Positions 1 through 9,353 of a stretch of 64,000 nucleotides of DNA are shown here, piece by piece (positions within the stretch are counted from its first letter, which is position 1; each line of letters starts with the position of its first letter). Made by a program: the position numbers and the translations under genes. Source of the stretch: Vibrio gangliei (GTDB lineage: Bacteria; Pseudomonadota; Gammaproteobacteria; Enterobacterales; Vibrionaceae); assembly GCF_026001925.1 (NCBI RefSeq), contig NZ_AP021870.1:496001-560000 (forward strand). Direction: 5' to 3'. Under the pieces are notes generated by a model, which saw only the letters and a program-made list of their open reading frames with translations, ran no database searches and was not told the DNA's origin.

Positions 1-2155
1 CAATCGATCGCAGAATGGCCAACATAGGTTTTGGCATTTTTTCTAACTCATCCGATTGCGGAGCTTGGAATAAGCGGACCACCACTTTATCGGTTTGTTG
101 GTCTTTACGCAGTGATAGGCGGAAGAAACGCAATGCGACGGTAGGGTTACCGTCGGCATAATGCCATAAGATGCGATAGAAGCCATGACGAGCACGTTCT
201 TCCTCAGAAACGTCATCTTGATCCCATTGCTTAGGTAAGTTTAAATCGTCAAATGATACTGGGTTGTCGACATTTTGATTTAAACGAGAATCCAAGAGTT
301 CTGATATTTGAGACTCCGTCCAACGTGGCATAAACGTCACCAAGTCAAACAATAAGCGTTCACCTCGAGCACGGTCGACAAATCGCCAGCTGGATTTCTC
401 AATGGCTAATAGCACTCGGTGGTTTTTCTTAGAACGGCGCATCAAATTGGCAAATTTCATCAAACCAGATAAACCACCAACCATTGGCTTAACCAAGCGT
501 TGAGCATTATCAACTGTAATCAAATAGTTGGTTTCACTTTTGCGAAGGTGCGCCAGCACTTGAATATCTGTCGATTCCGCACTTAAACCTAATTGTTCCG
601 CTAGGTCAGCAATCAATTCGGCATAACCAGAATTAGGGCAATTCAAGTAAATAGCTTGTGCATTATTCACACGGTACAAAATTTGTTTCAACAAGGTCGT
701 CGTGCCGATTCCACGTTCACCAGACACCACACACATAGCAGGGCTGTCAGAAAGGATATAACGGGATAACTGCTTAATCTCTTCGGTCGCATAACCAATC
801 AATTCACTGTCTTCACTGCCTGGTAAGACGTACTGATAAATGTCGTCACCTTTCAGTTTCACCAAATTAGTATTGCTACCACCATTATCACTTTGTTTAG
901 CGACTTCAATACGGAATAGGTAAGCTAGGGCTTGGCTGAAGAAGGCATAGTTTGACAAATTAGAGATAATAAATTGCTTCACATTTCGTGAAAAAATCCA
1001 AAACGTCATGATGGCTGTGGAAATCGTCGATAATCCAAAGCTATTTTTATGATTAACGGCCCATTGTGCCCAAATTGGCTGATCGTGGTTCTCATTTGTT
1101 TCTCTAAAGACGTATGGTTTCCATTTTTTCAGAACTAAAACAGTAATAAAAATAAACCAGAGGAACATAAGGCTCGATACCCAATGGTAAATCGTACCTT
1201 CACCGACCGTCGTTTTCGTGATTTGTAGCAACACACCTGCGCCAATCACGCTCCACACATAATAACGAATAGTGGAGAGGCGGAGCGCAATGATGTCTTT
1301 CGATGTACTGCGACTATTGCGATAAACAAATTCTAAAATGAATTTAACCGCAATAGATCCACCTAATACCCACCATGTGAAAATATCTAGGAATTTGACA
1401 TGTTGAAGGCTTTGTAGACCTGAAAGAATGTCGAGGGAAACCGTGATGGCTATTAACCATGCAATGGGCTTATTCGCTTTACTGATATACCAAATAAGAC
1501 GAATCCAAAGCGGGGGAGCATTCGTGGTTTCTAGCTTAGATTTCCGGAAATGACGAATCATATCCGGGCTATTACGTAGCCACCAATTTAAGATTAAATA
1601 AACTAAGAATAGTTTGATGACCATAGCAATAACCGGAACCGGGGAAATCGCTAAATCTTCGATAAATTGCTTAAAACTTTGGATTTGAAAATACAGCAAA
1701 AACTGAGCGTTTAGCTGTGTAATATGTATTTCATTCTTAAACTGAGTGACACCGAATGGACCAAAGCCAGTCAATTTGTTATACACTCGGCTATCAACCA
1801 GTTTCAACAAATTCTGCTTTGAGCGATTGAAGCTGTGTAGAGTTAAATAATATTCTTGCGTTGTGATCCATGCGTCTTCACCATCTACTTTTCGATAGGT
1901 TTTTAGCGCCGATTCAAAGCCTTTGGTATTGACGCCAATTTGATAAAGTGTGGTAGAAAGAAGTTCGTCAATCTTGGCATGATCTGCCGCAGTCATGAAT
2001 AATGGGTCAGGTAGTTCCTCTACTTGCTGTGCAATTTTTTCAGCACTGCTCGATATTTGGGGCACTTTGGTTTGGTGAGTAGGTTCCCATTCGGCATGTG
2101 CACCTAAAGAAAAAAAGAGTAGTAAGGTTATTAAGGTTTGGTAAATCTTACCCAT
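1..2155 (-). CDS. Membrane-anchored P-loop ATPase (partial, C-terminus off the left edge)
   Basis: The frame stays open from an ATG at 2155 to the window edge, about 718 codons, so the C-terminus is missing. An N-terminal signal-like segment (LITLLLFFSLGAHA) is followed by about 150 residues that are probably periplasmic, and then by several hydrophobic stretches between roughly residues 175 and 400. A cytosolic ATPase part follows, with a Walker A (GERGIGTTT, near base 710) and a Walker B-like segment (YLITVDNA, near base 520). This order (exported domain, multi-span membrane region, AAA/STAND-type ATPase) suggests that a periplasmic signal is coupled to a nucleotide switch. I do not recognise the family. 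It is divergent from cobB across a 306-bp gap. The partial CDS is certain; the function is unknown. Confidence 0.8.
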   Translation of the reverse strand, partial: MGKIYQTLITLLLFFSLGAHAEWEPTHQTKVPQISSSAEKIAQQVEELPDPLFMTAADHAKIDELLSTTLYQIGVNTKGFESALKTYRKVDGEDAWITTQEYYLTLHSFNRSKQNLLKLVDSRVYNKLTGFGPFGVTQFKNEIHITQLNAQFLLYFQIQSFKQFIEDLAISPVPVIAMVIKLFLVYLILNWWLRNSPDMIRHFRKSKLETTNAPPLWIRLIWYISKANKPIAWLIAITVSLDILSGLQSLQHVKFLDIFTWWVLGGSIAVKFILEFVYRNSRSTSKDIIALRLSTIRYYVWSVIGAGVLLQITKTTVGEGTIYHWVSSLMFLWFIFITVLVLKKWKPYVFRETNENHDQPIWAQWAVNHKNSFGLSTISTAIMTFWIFSRNVKQFIISNLSNYAFFSQALAYLFRIEVAKQSDNGGSNTNLVKLKGDDIYQYVLPGSEDSELIGYATEEIKQLSRYILSDSPAMCVVSGERGIGTTTLLKQILYRVNNAQAIYLNCPNSGYAELIADLAEQLGLSAESTDIQVLAHLRKSETNYLITVDNAQRLVKPMVGGLSGLMKFANLMRRSKKNHRVLLAIEKSSWRFVDRARGERLLFDLVTFMPRWTESQISELLDSRLNQNVDNPVSFDDLNLPKQWDQDDVSEEERARHGFYRILWHYADGNPTVALRFFRLSLRKDQQTDKVVVRLFQAPQSDELEKMPKPMLAILRSI

Positions 2156-2250
2156 GGACTTCACTTATAAATAGTTGATAGGTCTAAACTTTGCTAATCA
2201 GCAAACTGAATCATAGCTCATTACCTAATAGATTGTCATTAAACCATCAG

Positions 2251-2268
2251 ATCAATTCTGGAATTGAT
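2251..2268. promoter_or_regulatory. Perfect inverted repeat in the 2156-2461 intergenic region
   Basis: ATCAATTC and GAATTGAT flank a 2-bp spacer, giving a perfect 8-bp dyad between the divergent membrane ATPase (start 2155) and cobB (start 2462). It lies about 95 bp upstream of the ATPase start. It could be an operator or a chance AT-rich palindrome. The rest of this 306-bp gap is AT-rich and shows no gene. Confidence 0.3.
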
Positions 2269-2461
2269 TGTTTTCAACATTTATATTTTCGAAATCATAG
2301 CTTAAATCAATAGCTAAACTTGGAAAGTCGATCTATCACTGATCTTTGAAAATTCGATTTTTTATTCCATTTAAAACCAAGTAAATTTAAGAGATAGAAC
2401 GACTTGCCACTTGATGGTTTACAACCGTTGTGTCGGTCAGAAAAAAGACAAAGGAACTGCC

Positions 2462-3172
2462 ATGTTTTTTCCATATCAAAATATTGTTGTATTAACTGGC
2501 GCAGGGATATCTGCAGAGTCGGGTATTCAAACCTTTCGCGCTCAAGATGGATTATGGGAAAACCATCGAATTGAGGATGTAGCGACACCTGAAGGTTACG
2601 CGTATGATCCTGAATTAGTTCAAGATTTCTATAATCGACGTCGACAAAGTTTAAAGAACCCGCAGGTAAAACCGAACGCAGCCCATCAAGCCCTTGCGGA
2701 ATTAGAGCGCAAACTGGAAGGCAAGGTTACCATCATCACGCAAAATATTGATAATTTACATGAGCGCGCTGGTAGTGAGCATATTATTCACATGCATGGT
2801 GAGCTATTAAAAATTCGCTGTCCTGAATCAAATCAAGTGTTTGAATGCCAAGAAGATGTTGGCGTTCATGATTTATGCCATTGTTGTCAAATTCCAAGCC
2901 CTTTACGACCGCATGTTGTTTGGTTCGGCGAAATGCCGCTACAAATGGCTGAAATATATGAAGTAATAGAAGATGCTGACTTATTTGTTTCTATTGGCAC
3001 TTCAGGGGTAGTTTATCCTGCTGCTGGCTTCGTACATGATGCAAAAATGCACGGCGCACATACGATTGAAATCAATTTGGAGCCTAGTGCAGTGGAAAGC
3101 GAATTCGCCGAAAAGCGGTATGGAAAAGCCAGTATAGAAGTCCCCAAATTAGTCAAAGAGCTCTTAGGGTAA
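2462..3172 (+). CDS. cobB: NAD-dependent protein deacylase (sirtuin) CobB
   Basis: This class III sirtuin removes acyl groups (acetyl, succinyl) from protein lysines using NAD+, and in enteric bacteria it reactivates acetyl-CoA synthetase. Visible motifs are the NAD-binding [10 protein letters not shown] with [12 protein letters not shown], the catalytic His in HMHGELL, two zinc Cys groups (RCPES plus CHCC), VVWFGE and GTSG. I chose the ATG at 2462 over the one at 2411 because AAGGAA sits just upstream and the protein then begins as short CobB proteins do ([15 protein letters not shown]), giving 236 aa. It is followed directly by a terminator and looks monocistronic. Confidence 0.95.
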   Translation: MFFPYQNIVVLTGAGISAESGIQTFRAQDGLWENHRIEDVATPEGYAYDPELVQDFYNRRRQSLKNPQVKPNAAHQALAELERKLEGKVTIITQNIDNLHERAGSEHIIHMHGELLKIRCPESNQVFECQEDVGVHDLCHCCQIPSPLRPHVVWFGEMPLQMAEIYEVIEDADLFVSIGTSGVVYPAAGFVHDAKMHGAHTIEINLEPSAVESEFAEKRYGKASIEVPKLVKELLG

Positions 3173-3200
3173 AGCGTAAATATATTGGTGATAGACCAAA

Positions 3201-3228
3201 AGAAAGCCGCTAAATTTAGCGGCTTTCT
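3201..3228. terminator. Bidirectional Rho-independent terminator, cobB/potD
   Basis: AGAAAGCCGCTAAA and its complement form a perfect dyad between the converging cobB and potD, with A/T flanks on both sides. It can serve both genes. Confidence 0.8.
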
Positions 3229-3256
3229 CATTAGACTTAAACGGGCAGTTATATGA

Positions 3257-4303
3257 TCAGTTCATATCAACTTTCAGTTTTTGGAAGTACTCTTCGTATA
3301 ATACGTTCGCATCACCTACATCGTCTTGCCACTCACCTGAATCTAATACTTTTTGAGGTGGGAAAACGTCTTGATCGTGAGCAAAATCCTTAGGCAGCAA
3401 TGGATATGCTGTCTTCACAGGTGTTGGGTAACCAATGGTCATCGCAATTTTTGCTGCGTTTTCAGGACGTAATAAGAAATCAATCATCTTATACGCCGCT
3501 TCAGTGTTTTTCGCACCTGATGGAATCGCTAGGCTATCCATCCAGAAGATAGCGCCTTTTTCTGGCCAAATGATATGAACCGGTGCGCCTTCTTTACGAG
3601 CCATGTATGCTGAACCATTCCACAACATACCTAGTGATGTTTCACCCGCGAGATAAGGGTTAGCTGGGAAGTCTGAGTTGAATACCAAAACGTTCGGCAT
3701 CAACTTCTTCAATTCTTCATAGGCTTCTTTAATTTGGTCAGGATCCGTGGTGTTACCTGAGTAGCCAAGTTTAGTTAGGGCAATATGGAACAATTCACGA
3801 GGGTCGTCCATCATCATCAATTGACCAACCCATTTTGGATCCCATAAATCATCCCATTTTTTGATAGATGATTTATCAAGCATATCGGTATTAATACCAA
3901 TACCGGTAGCACCCCAAATGTATGGGATTGAATAATCATTACCAGGGTCAAAAGGTTTATTGAGATAGTTAGGATCTAGGTCTGCGAAATGAGAAAGCTT
4001 AGATTTATCTAGCTTCATTAACATGCCTTCTTTACGCATTTTTGAAACAAAGTAAGTTGAAGGCACGACGAGATCGTATCCTTTACCTTGTGTTTTTAAT
4101 TTAGCGTACATGGATTCATTCGACTCATAAGTAGAGTAAATGACCTTGATACCTGTCTCTTTAGTGAAGTCTTGCAGAACATCGTTAGGGATATATTCAG
4201 ACCAGTTATAAAAATAAAGCTCTTTATCTTCCGCGTGAGCAAGACCTGTCGTAAATGTTGCGGCCAATGCAGCACCGACAAGAAGCTTAGACCATGTCTT
4301 CAT
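3257..4303 (-). CDS. potD: Spermidine/putrescine ABC transporter, periplasmic binding protein PotD
   Basis: PotD captures polyamines in the periplasm and delivers them to the PotABC membrane complex. The signal peptide (MKTWSKLLVGAALAATF...AHA) is followed by a mature part starting EDKELYFYNWSEYIP, a typical PotD start, and the 348-aa length equals that of E. coli PotD. The start at 4303 has GGGAGA a few bases upstream; an in-frame extension to 4399 lacks this and would bury the signal peptide. Unlike the E. coli potABCD operon, a 370-bp gap and a terminator separate this gene from potC, so it probably has its own promoter. A second potD copy is known in some vibrios; only one is in this window. 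Confidence 0.95.
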   Translation of the reverse strand: MKTWSKLLVGAALAATFTTGLAHAEDKELYFYNWSEYIPNDVLQDFTKETGIKVIYSTYESNESMYAKLKTQGKGYDLVVPSTYFVSKMRKEGMLMKLDKSKLSHFADLDPNYLNKPFDPGNDYSIPYIWGATGIGINTDMLDKSSIKKWDDLWDPKWVGQLMMMDDPRELFHIALTKLGYSGNTTDPDQIKEAYEELKKLMPNVLVFNSDFPANPYLAGETSLGMLWNGSAYMARKEGAPVHIIWPEKGAIFWMDSLAIPSGAKNTEAAYKMIDFLLRPENAAKIAMTIGYPTPVKTAYPLLPKDFAHDQDVFPPQKVLDSGEWQDDVGDANVLYEEYFQKLKVDMN

Positions 4304-4614
4304 TGATTTCTCCCTATGTAGAATGGTGGTTTGTTGATATTTGCAATATGTCAAAAAACGACGATAAGTATTGTAAAAAAACAGTGAGAGTATAGCCATA
4401 TAAATTGATTTTTAAAGCATTTAAACACAATTCATCCATTTTAATGACAATATACTCAAGTGAACGCAAGGTGCAGAACTCAGCGCTGCAGTCGGAGTTT
4501 TAATCATGAAATATTTATGGAATTCACCTTTCAGTTAACCGGATATCGCTTATAGGTTCAAAATGAGCAAACTATAGAAAACGCACAGGCTAATAGAAAG
4601 TTATCAAAAAGCAA
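4304..4614. other. Non-coding gap between potC terminator and potD
   Basis: This AT-rich stretch probably contains the potD promoter. At 4450-4463 it contains ATATACTCAAGTGA, which recurs exactly at 31474-31487, and AAGGTGCA follows in both places; this may be a decayed interspersed repeat. On the plus strand a 10-codon ORF (ATG at 4506) follows GGAG at good spacing, but it is too short to support as a gene. Confidence 0.35.
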
Positions 4615-4651
4615 AAAGCCTGCATTAATCAAACAGAATAATGCAGGCTTT
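4615..4651 (-). terminator. Terminator after potABC
   Basis: AAAGCCTGCATTA and TAATGCAGGCTTT form a 13-bp perfect stem, followed on the minus strand by TTTTGCTTTTTG. It lies 23 bp past the potC stop, and so ends the potABC transcript before potD. Confidence 0.85.
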
Positions 4652-4673
4652 GAATAGGGTGAACAATTGATTT

Positions 4674-5459
4674 TTACTTCACTTTATCTCGTGCAAGTGC
4701 CTGTGAAAGCATAACCAGAATTAAAGACACCACTAACATGACCGTGGCCAGCGCATTAACTTCCGGTGAAATGCCAACTTTTACCATGGAATAAATTTTC
4801 AAAGGTAAAATTTCATAGCTTGGACCAGTAACAAACGAACTGATAATCACATCATCTAAAGAAAGGGTAAAGCTCAATAGCCAACCTGCAGCAACGGCCG
4901 GTTTCGCTAATGGTAAAATGATGCGCTTTAAAATGATCCATTCACTTGCGCCTAAATCTTTCGCCGCTTCTAACATTTTCACATCGAACCCTTTTAAACG
5001 GCTATAAACCGTCACTACCACGAAGGGCAGGCAGAAGGTGATATGAGAAATAAGTAGAGTGAGTAAGCCAAGTTCAAAACCAATCACAAGAAATAAAGCC
5101 AGTAATGAAATCGCCATCACGATATCTGGCGACATCATGACCACAAAGAGCAGGCCATTGACCGCAGCTTTGCCTTTAAATTGATATCGGAACAGAGCGA
5201 CTGCAGTTAAGCTACCAATGATAGTCGCGGCAGTTGCAGAAAAAACGGCTACTGTGATTGAGTGTCCGGCGGCTTGAATTAAGCTGTCATTATTAATTAA
5301 TTCGCCATACCATTTGGTTGTAAAACCACCCCATTTAATGCCAAACTTACTGGCATTAAATGAGTTCACAATCAGGACAATAATCGGTAAATATAAGAAC
5401 AAATATACCAGGCTTAAAAAGCTAGACTTGGCAATGTTTCCACCAACAGACTTTTTCAT
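4674..5459 (-). CDS. potC: Spermidine/putrescine ABC transporter permease PotC
   Basis: This is an inner-membrane permease subunit of the polyamine importer. The 261 aa contain about six membrane segments. The cytoplasmic EAA loop (EAAKDLGASEWIILKRIILP) docks the ATPase PotA. Start and length agree with PotC (264 aa in E. coli). Its ATG overlaps the potB stop (TAATG), a sign of translational coupling. It is last in potABC and is followed by a strong terminator. Confidence 0.95.
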   Translation of the reverse strand: MKKSVGGNIAKSSFLSLVYLFLYLPIIVLIVNSFNASKFGIKWGGFTTKWYGELINNDSLIQAAGHSITVAVFSATAATIIGSLTAVALFRYQFKGKAAVNGLLFVVMMSPDIVMAISLLALFLVIGFELGLLTLLISHITFCLPFVVVTVYSRLKGFDVKMLEAAKDLGASEWIILKRIILPLAKPAVAAGWLLSFTLSLDDVIISSFVTGPSYEILPLKIYSMVKVGISPEVNALATVMLVVSLILVMLSQALARDKVK

Positions 5460-6313
5460 TAGTCTAACTCCACCTTTTTATTCAACAACTTACCAGCTCT
5501 GTAGTAGGCATAAAGCATCAAAGCCATCACGATAGTCAGGGCAATACTCGTCGCCGCACCAAATGGCCAATCACGAGCATTTAGCACCTGGCTCTTAATC
5601 ACATTACCGATCGATAGATTTTTCGCGCCACCTAATAGGTCCGACACATAGAACATACCAAGTGCAGGCAATAGAACCAATAAACAGCCACCAATAATAC
5701 CAGGCATCGTTAAAGGTAAAATCACACGCATTAGGGTTTGAATTTTATTGGCACCCAAATCTCGTGCAGCCTCAATATAAGTACGGTCCAATTTCTCAAT
5801 GGCTGAATACAAAGGCAAGATCATGAAAGGCAACAATATGTAGACCAAACCAATCATGACTGCAGTTTCGGTGTACATAATTCGCATCGGATGTTCAATA
5901 ACACCAATGGCCATCAAACTTTTATTCACAATACCTTGTGTACCTAACACGATCTTTAAGCCATATGTACGAATTAAAGAGTTCGTCCAAAACGGCACTA
6001 TCACCATAAACAACATGAAAGGGCGATACTTTTCAGGCATTTTGGCCACAATGTAGGCAAAAGGATAACCTATAATCAAACACAAACCAGTCGCCACAAT
6101 CGCCATATACAATGAGTGCATCATCACTTTTGCATAAAGTGGATCAAGCAAGCGTGTATAGTTGCTGAGCGTAAATGTTATGTCGATCAGATTGGCTTCA
6201 TCACGAGTTAAAAAGCTCGTAATGATGATCATCAAGTTGGGGATAAATACAAACAGCATGAGCCAAGAAACAATAAGCAGCACAATGCTATTTTGAAGAT
6301 TCAATTTCTTCAT
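5459..6313 (-). CDS. potB: Spermidine/putrescine ABC transporter permease PotB
   Basis: This is the second permease subunit, which pairs with PotC to form the transmembrane channel. The 284-aa protein has hydrophobic spans throughout and an EAA motif (EAARDLGANKIQTLMRVILP, around residue 180). It lies 6 bp after potA and overlaps potC by one base, so all three are read as one transcript. Confidence 0.95.
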   Translation of the reverse strand: MKKLNLQNSIVLLIVSWLMLFVFIPNLMIIITSFLTRDEANLIDITFTLSNYTRLLDPLYAKVMMHSLYMAIVATGLCLIIGYPFAYIVAKMPEKYRPFMLFMVIVPFWTNSLIRTYGLKIVLGTQGIVNKSLMAIGVIEHPMRIMYTETAVMIGLVYILLPFMILPLYSAIEKLDRTYIEAARDLGANKIQTLMRVILPLTMPGIIGGCLLVLLPALGMFYVSDLLGGAKNLSIGNVIKSQVLNARDWPFGAATSIALTIVMALMLYAYYRAGKLLNKKVELD

Positions 6314-6319
6314 TTGCGT

Positions 6320-7477
6320 TTACTCGGCTTCTTTTTGAAATTGGCTCGTATGTGCATCGACAGGTAACACAACTTCCCAACTTTCAACCCAGGTAATAGA
6401 GACTTTTTGTCCAATAGAGTGATCCACATCGGGATCATCTTCGTTGAAGAACTCACTCACCATCACACGCATACCCGATTCTAGTTCAACAACCGAATCG
6501 AGCGTCATACCTTTGTAAGTACGCTCCGTCACGTGGCCCATAATGCCAATATCTTCAGATTCTTTAATTTCTTCAATTCGGATATCTTCCGGGCGAAGAA
6601 GAACATTAAGATGTTGGCCAGGCTCAACAGGACGTTTGTAGTGAACAGAGCACTCCACGTCATCAATTAATGCGGTAATGGTCTTTTCATCATTACGTTT
6701 AACTACGGTTGCTTCAAATGTATTGATTTCACCGATGAAGCTGGCGACAAACAGATTCTTCGGCTCTTCGTAAATTTCTCGCGGTGAGCCGTCTTGTTCA
6801 ATCACACCATCACGCATGACGATAATACGGTCTGACATTGATAGCGCTTCTTCTTGATCGTGAGTTACGAAGATGAAGGTAATACCTAGCTGACGTTGAA
6901 GCTGCTTTAATTCTAATTGCATTTGTTTTCGCAATTTATAATCAAGAGCAGATAAAGATTCATCAAGAAGAAGAACTTTAGGTTTATTCACAACGGCACG
7001 AGCAATGGCAATACGCTGTTGTTGGCCACCAGAAAGTTGATTAGGTTTACGTTGCGCCATAGATTCAAGACGAACCATTTTTAACGCTTCTTCAACTCGA
7101 GAAGTAATGTCTGCTTCTGAGACTTTTTGCATTCTTAATCCGAAAGCAACATTTTCAAACACGGTCATGTGTGGAAAAAGGGCGTAGCTTTGGAATACCG
7201 TGTTGACATGCCTTTTTTCAGGCGGTTGGGAGGTCACATTTTCATCAGCAAGAAGAATCGTGCCTGAATCTACCGATTCAAAACCAGCGATCATTCTTAA
7301 TACTGTTGTTTTGCCACAGCCAGAAGGTCCAAGAATAGTGAGGAATTCGCCGTGATTCACAGTTAAATCTAAGTTTTCAATGATTGATTTACCATCAAAA
7401 CTTTTGCTGATGCCTGTCAGCTGAATAACCGTGGCGTTGTGATTAGGTTCAACTTTCAATTTCTGTATTTCTCCCAA
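6320..7477 (-). CDS. potA: Spermidine/putrescine ABC transporter ATPase PotA
   Basis: This is the ATP-hydrolysing subunit of the polyamine importer. Walker A is GPSGCGKTT (residues 50-58), the signature is LSGGQQQ (148-154), Walker B is VLLLDES with catalytic Glu near 173, and a switch His is in FVTHDQEEA. The C-terminal part after residue 250 is the TOBE-type regulatory domain of this subfamily. The length of 385 aa is close to E. coli PotA (378). It is the first gene of potABC; its promoter should lie in 7478-7716, shared with the divergent gene at 7717. Confidence 0.95.
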   Translation of the reverse strand: MGEIQKLKVEPNHNATVIQLTGISKSFDGKSIIENLDLTVNHGEFLTILGPSGCGKTTVLRMIAGFESVDSGTILLADENVTSQPPEKRHVNTVFQSYALFPHMTVFENVAFGLRMQKVSEADITSRVEEALKMVRLESMAQRKPNQLSGGQQQRIAIARAVVNKPKVLLLDESLSALDYKLRKQMQLELKQLQRQLGITFIFVTHDQEEALSMSDRIIVMRDGVIEQDGSPREIYEEPKNLFVASFIGEINTFEATVVKRNDEKTITALIDDVECSVHYKRPVEPGQHLNVLLRPEDIRIEEIKESEDIGIMGHVTERTYKGMTLDSVVELESGMRVMVSEFFNEDDPDVDHSIGQKVSITWVESWEVVLPVDAHTSQFQKEAE

Positions 7478-7716
7478 GTAAGAACCGCAATGTAAGACAC
7501 AAAAATTTGACGGCGGATCATAGTCGCCATTAACTAGAATTCCTAGCTTTTTTTGCCCTAAAACGCTTCAATTATCATCTAATAAGAAGCGCAATTCAAA
7601 AAAGATTGCTCACAGCGTAACAGAGATTGATTTACATAATGAAATGGTTATTAAAAGTCACAAACTCGCATAATCAATTTGCATGAGTATAATGAGCGGA
7701 AATTTGTAGAGTAATC

Positions 7717-8565
7717 ATGCTGGATAACCGTTTTATGAGTAATAATGAAGAAAAAGAATTCAATGTTGGTGGCAGAGTAGATACCGCTTTGTCTGGACAG
7801 TATGAATTGAAAGCCAACAATATCATCAAAGAGGCTTGGCAGCTCACACTCAAGAATTTTTGGTCATTTTCACCTACGATCATCGTTTTAATCATTCTTC
7901 AGTTAGCCATTTTTATTATTGCTCTAAAAATGCAGTTAGGTGATCCCAGTGTTCTCTTTAGTTTGCTCGATGGGAGTGCTGATGAAGTCCAAATTCAAAG
8001 TATTATTCAATCTGTTATGGTGGCCAACTTTAGCTACGAAATTATCAGCGCGCCACTGTATGCTGGTGTTTGTTTAATGGCCATGAGTCACGCAACCGGC
8101 TTTAAAACACAAACCAACCATATTTTTAAAGGGTTACAATTTACTATCCCTGTCATGCTTGTCACGATAATGAGCTTAGTGCTACAGGGGCTATCTGGCT
8201 TACTTCTACCATTCTTATCACTATATTTATCGATGGCATTCAGCAATGCAGTTTTTCTAGTGTGTGAGAAACGTGTCACACCAATGCGTTCTTTATTCCT
8301 ATCGCTACGTGCGATTAATAAAAAAATACTGGCCGTAACCCCAGTTTATATTTTGATCTTATTGATGTTTTTTGCTGCCGCTTTATTTTATGGCATCGGA
8401 TTCATATTTGTTCTACCTTTCTTTTTCCATGTAAAAGGAATCATCTACCGAGATATGTTCGGTATTCGAATGCGCGTTATTCAATCCGGTGGCAGTAACA
8501 CACCGCCGAACAATAACAATTCTTCTGGTAATAACGATAAAAAATCACAGGTATTTGATGCATGA
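7717..8565 (+). CDS. Conserved Vibrio inner-membrane protein, function unknown
   Basis: The 282-aa protein has a soluble N-terminus of about 45 residues, several hydrophobic helices between about 50 and 245, and an Asn/Ser-rich low-complexity tail (TPPNNNNSSGNN). I do not recognise a catalytic motif. It is first in a tight three-gene unit: its TGA overlaps the ATG of the Bax-like gene by 4 bp. The start may instead be the Met at 7735, which has GGATAA upstream. The neighbouring peptidoglycan hydrolase suggests an envelope role, which is inference only. Confidence 0.75.
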   Translation: MLDNRFMSNNEEKEFNVGGRVDTALSGQYELKANNIIKEAWQLTLKNFWSFSPTIIVLIILQLAIFIIALKMQLGDPSVLFSLLDGSADEVQIQSIIQSVMVANFSYEIISAPLYAGVCLMAMSHATGFKTQTNHIFKGLQFTIPVMLVTIMSLVLQGLSGLLLPFLSLYLSMAFSNAVFLVCEKRVTPMRSLFLSLRAINKKILAVTPVYILILLMFFAAALFYGIGFIFVLPFFFHVKGIIYRDMFGIRMRVIQSGGSNTPPNNNNSSGNNDKKSQVFDA

Positions 8566-9353
8566 GTAAAAAAGTCAGAATCCCTTTAATCATTCTTGCT
8601 TTCTGGGCGGTATATTATTTTCAAAATCATTATGACAAAACGCCAGAAGCAGATAAATCGCCAAAAGAGCAAGCCACTAAAGTGGTTAAGCAATCTGCGC
8701 CAGTCGATATCAATGAAAAAAAACAGCACTTTTTTGATACGCTACGACCTGGAATGCAAAAAGAGAATGCTCGTGTCTTGGCAGAGCGCAAGATCTTGCT
8801 TGAATTACAAAAGGAAATGAAAGGCGGTGAGTCCATACCAAAACCGTCTTCTGAAATACAACAGCTTGCTCAAGATTACGATGTCGCAATTCCTGAAACA
8901 GGTATAGATCAGGCTTGGCTCGACACCATGCTAAATAGAGTCAATGTATTACCTCAAGCTTTAGTACTTACTCAAGCTGCCAATGAATCAGCTTGGGGTT
9001 CATCACGCTTTGCTAAGCAAGGTAATAACTTTTTTGGACAGTGGTGCTATGTCGAAGGGTGCGGTTTGGTACCTCTAAAACGAGTCGAAGGTGCAACCCA
9101 TGAAGTGGCTAAATTTGATTCACCACAGCAATCGATTCATGCTTATTTTATGAACGTGAACCGTAATGATGCCTATAAAGCGCTGCGTGATATTCGTGCT
9201 CAACTTGCTAAGAAAGGTGAGGATTTAAAATCACAAGAAGCGGCACTTGCATTGACGGATGGCTTATTGAGTTATTCTGAGCGTGGACAAGACTATGTCG
9301 ATGATTTGCAATCAATGATCAAACATAACTCTGATTATTGGACGGTTAAATAA
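8562..9353 (+). CDS. Bax-like glucosaminidase domain protein
   Basis: The 263-aa protein has an N-terminal membrane anchor or signal (IPLIILAFWAVYYF) and a C-terminal glucosaminidase domain of the Bax type. The fold is marked by LTQAANESAWGSSRFAKQGNNFFGQW, where the Glu in ANESAW matches the family's general acid. It probably cleaves the glycan backbone of peptidoglycan in the periplasm. It overlaps the gene before it by 4 bp and the gene after it by 1 bp, so it is translationally coupled to both. Confidence 0.85.
   Translation: MSKKVRIPLIILAFWAVYYFQNHYDKTPEADKSPKEQATKVVKQSAPVDINEKKQHFFDTLRPGMQKENARVLAERKILLELQKEMKGGESIPKPSSEIQQLAQDYDVAIPETGIDQAWLDTMLNRVNVLPQALVLTQAANESAWGSSRFAKQGNNFFGQWCYVEGCGLVPLKRVEGATHEVAKFDSPQQSIHAYFMNVNRNDAYKALRDIRAQLAKKGEDLKSQEAALALTDGLLSYSERGQDYVDDLQSMIKHNSDYWTVK

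Noticed and set aside
2307..2588. 93-aa minus-strand ORF across the cobB start
   Set aside because: It overlaps cobB in antisense, has no ribosome site and no recognisable domain.
4506..4538. 10-codon plus-strand ORF after GGAG in the potC-potD gap
   Set aside because: It is too short, points away from the downstream genes and has no attenuator context.
7636..7649. TTGATTTACATAAT as an FNR site upstream of the 7717 gene
   Set aside because: Only the left half matches; the right half has lost the ATCAA pattern.
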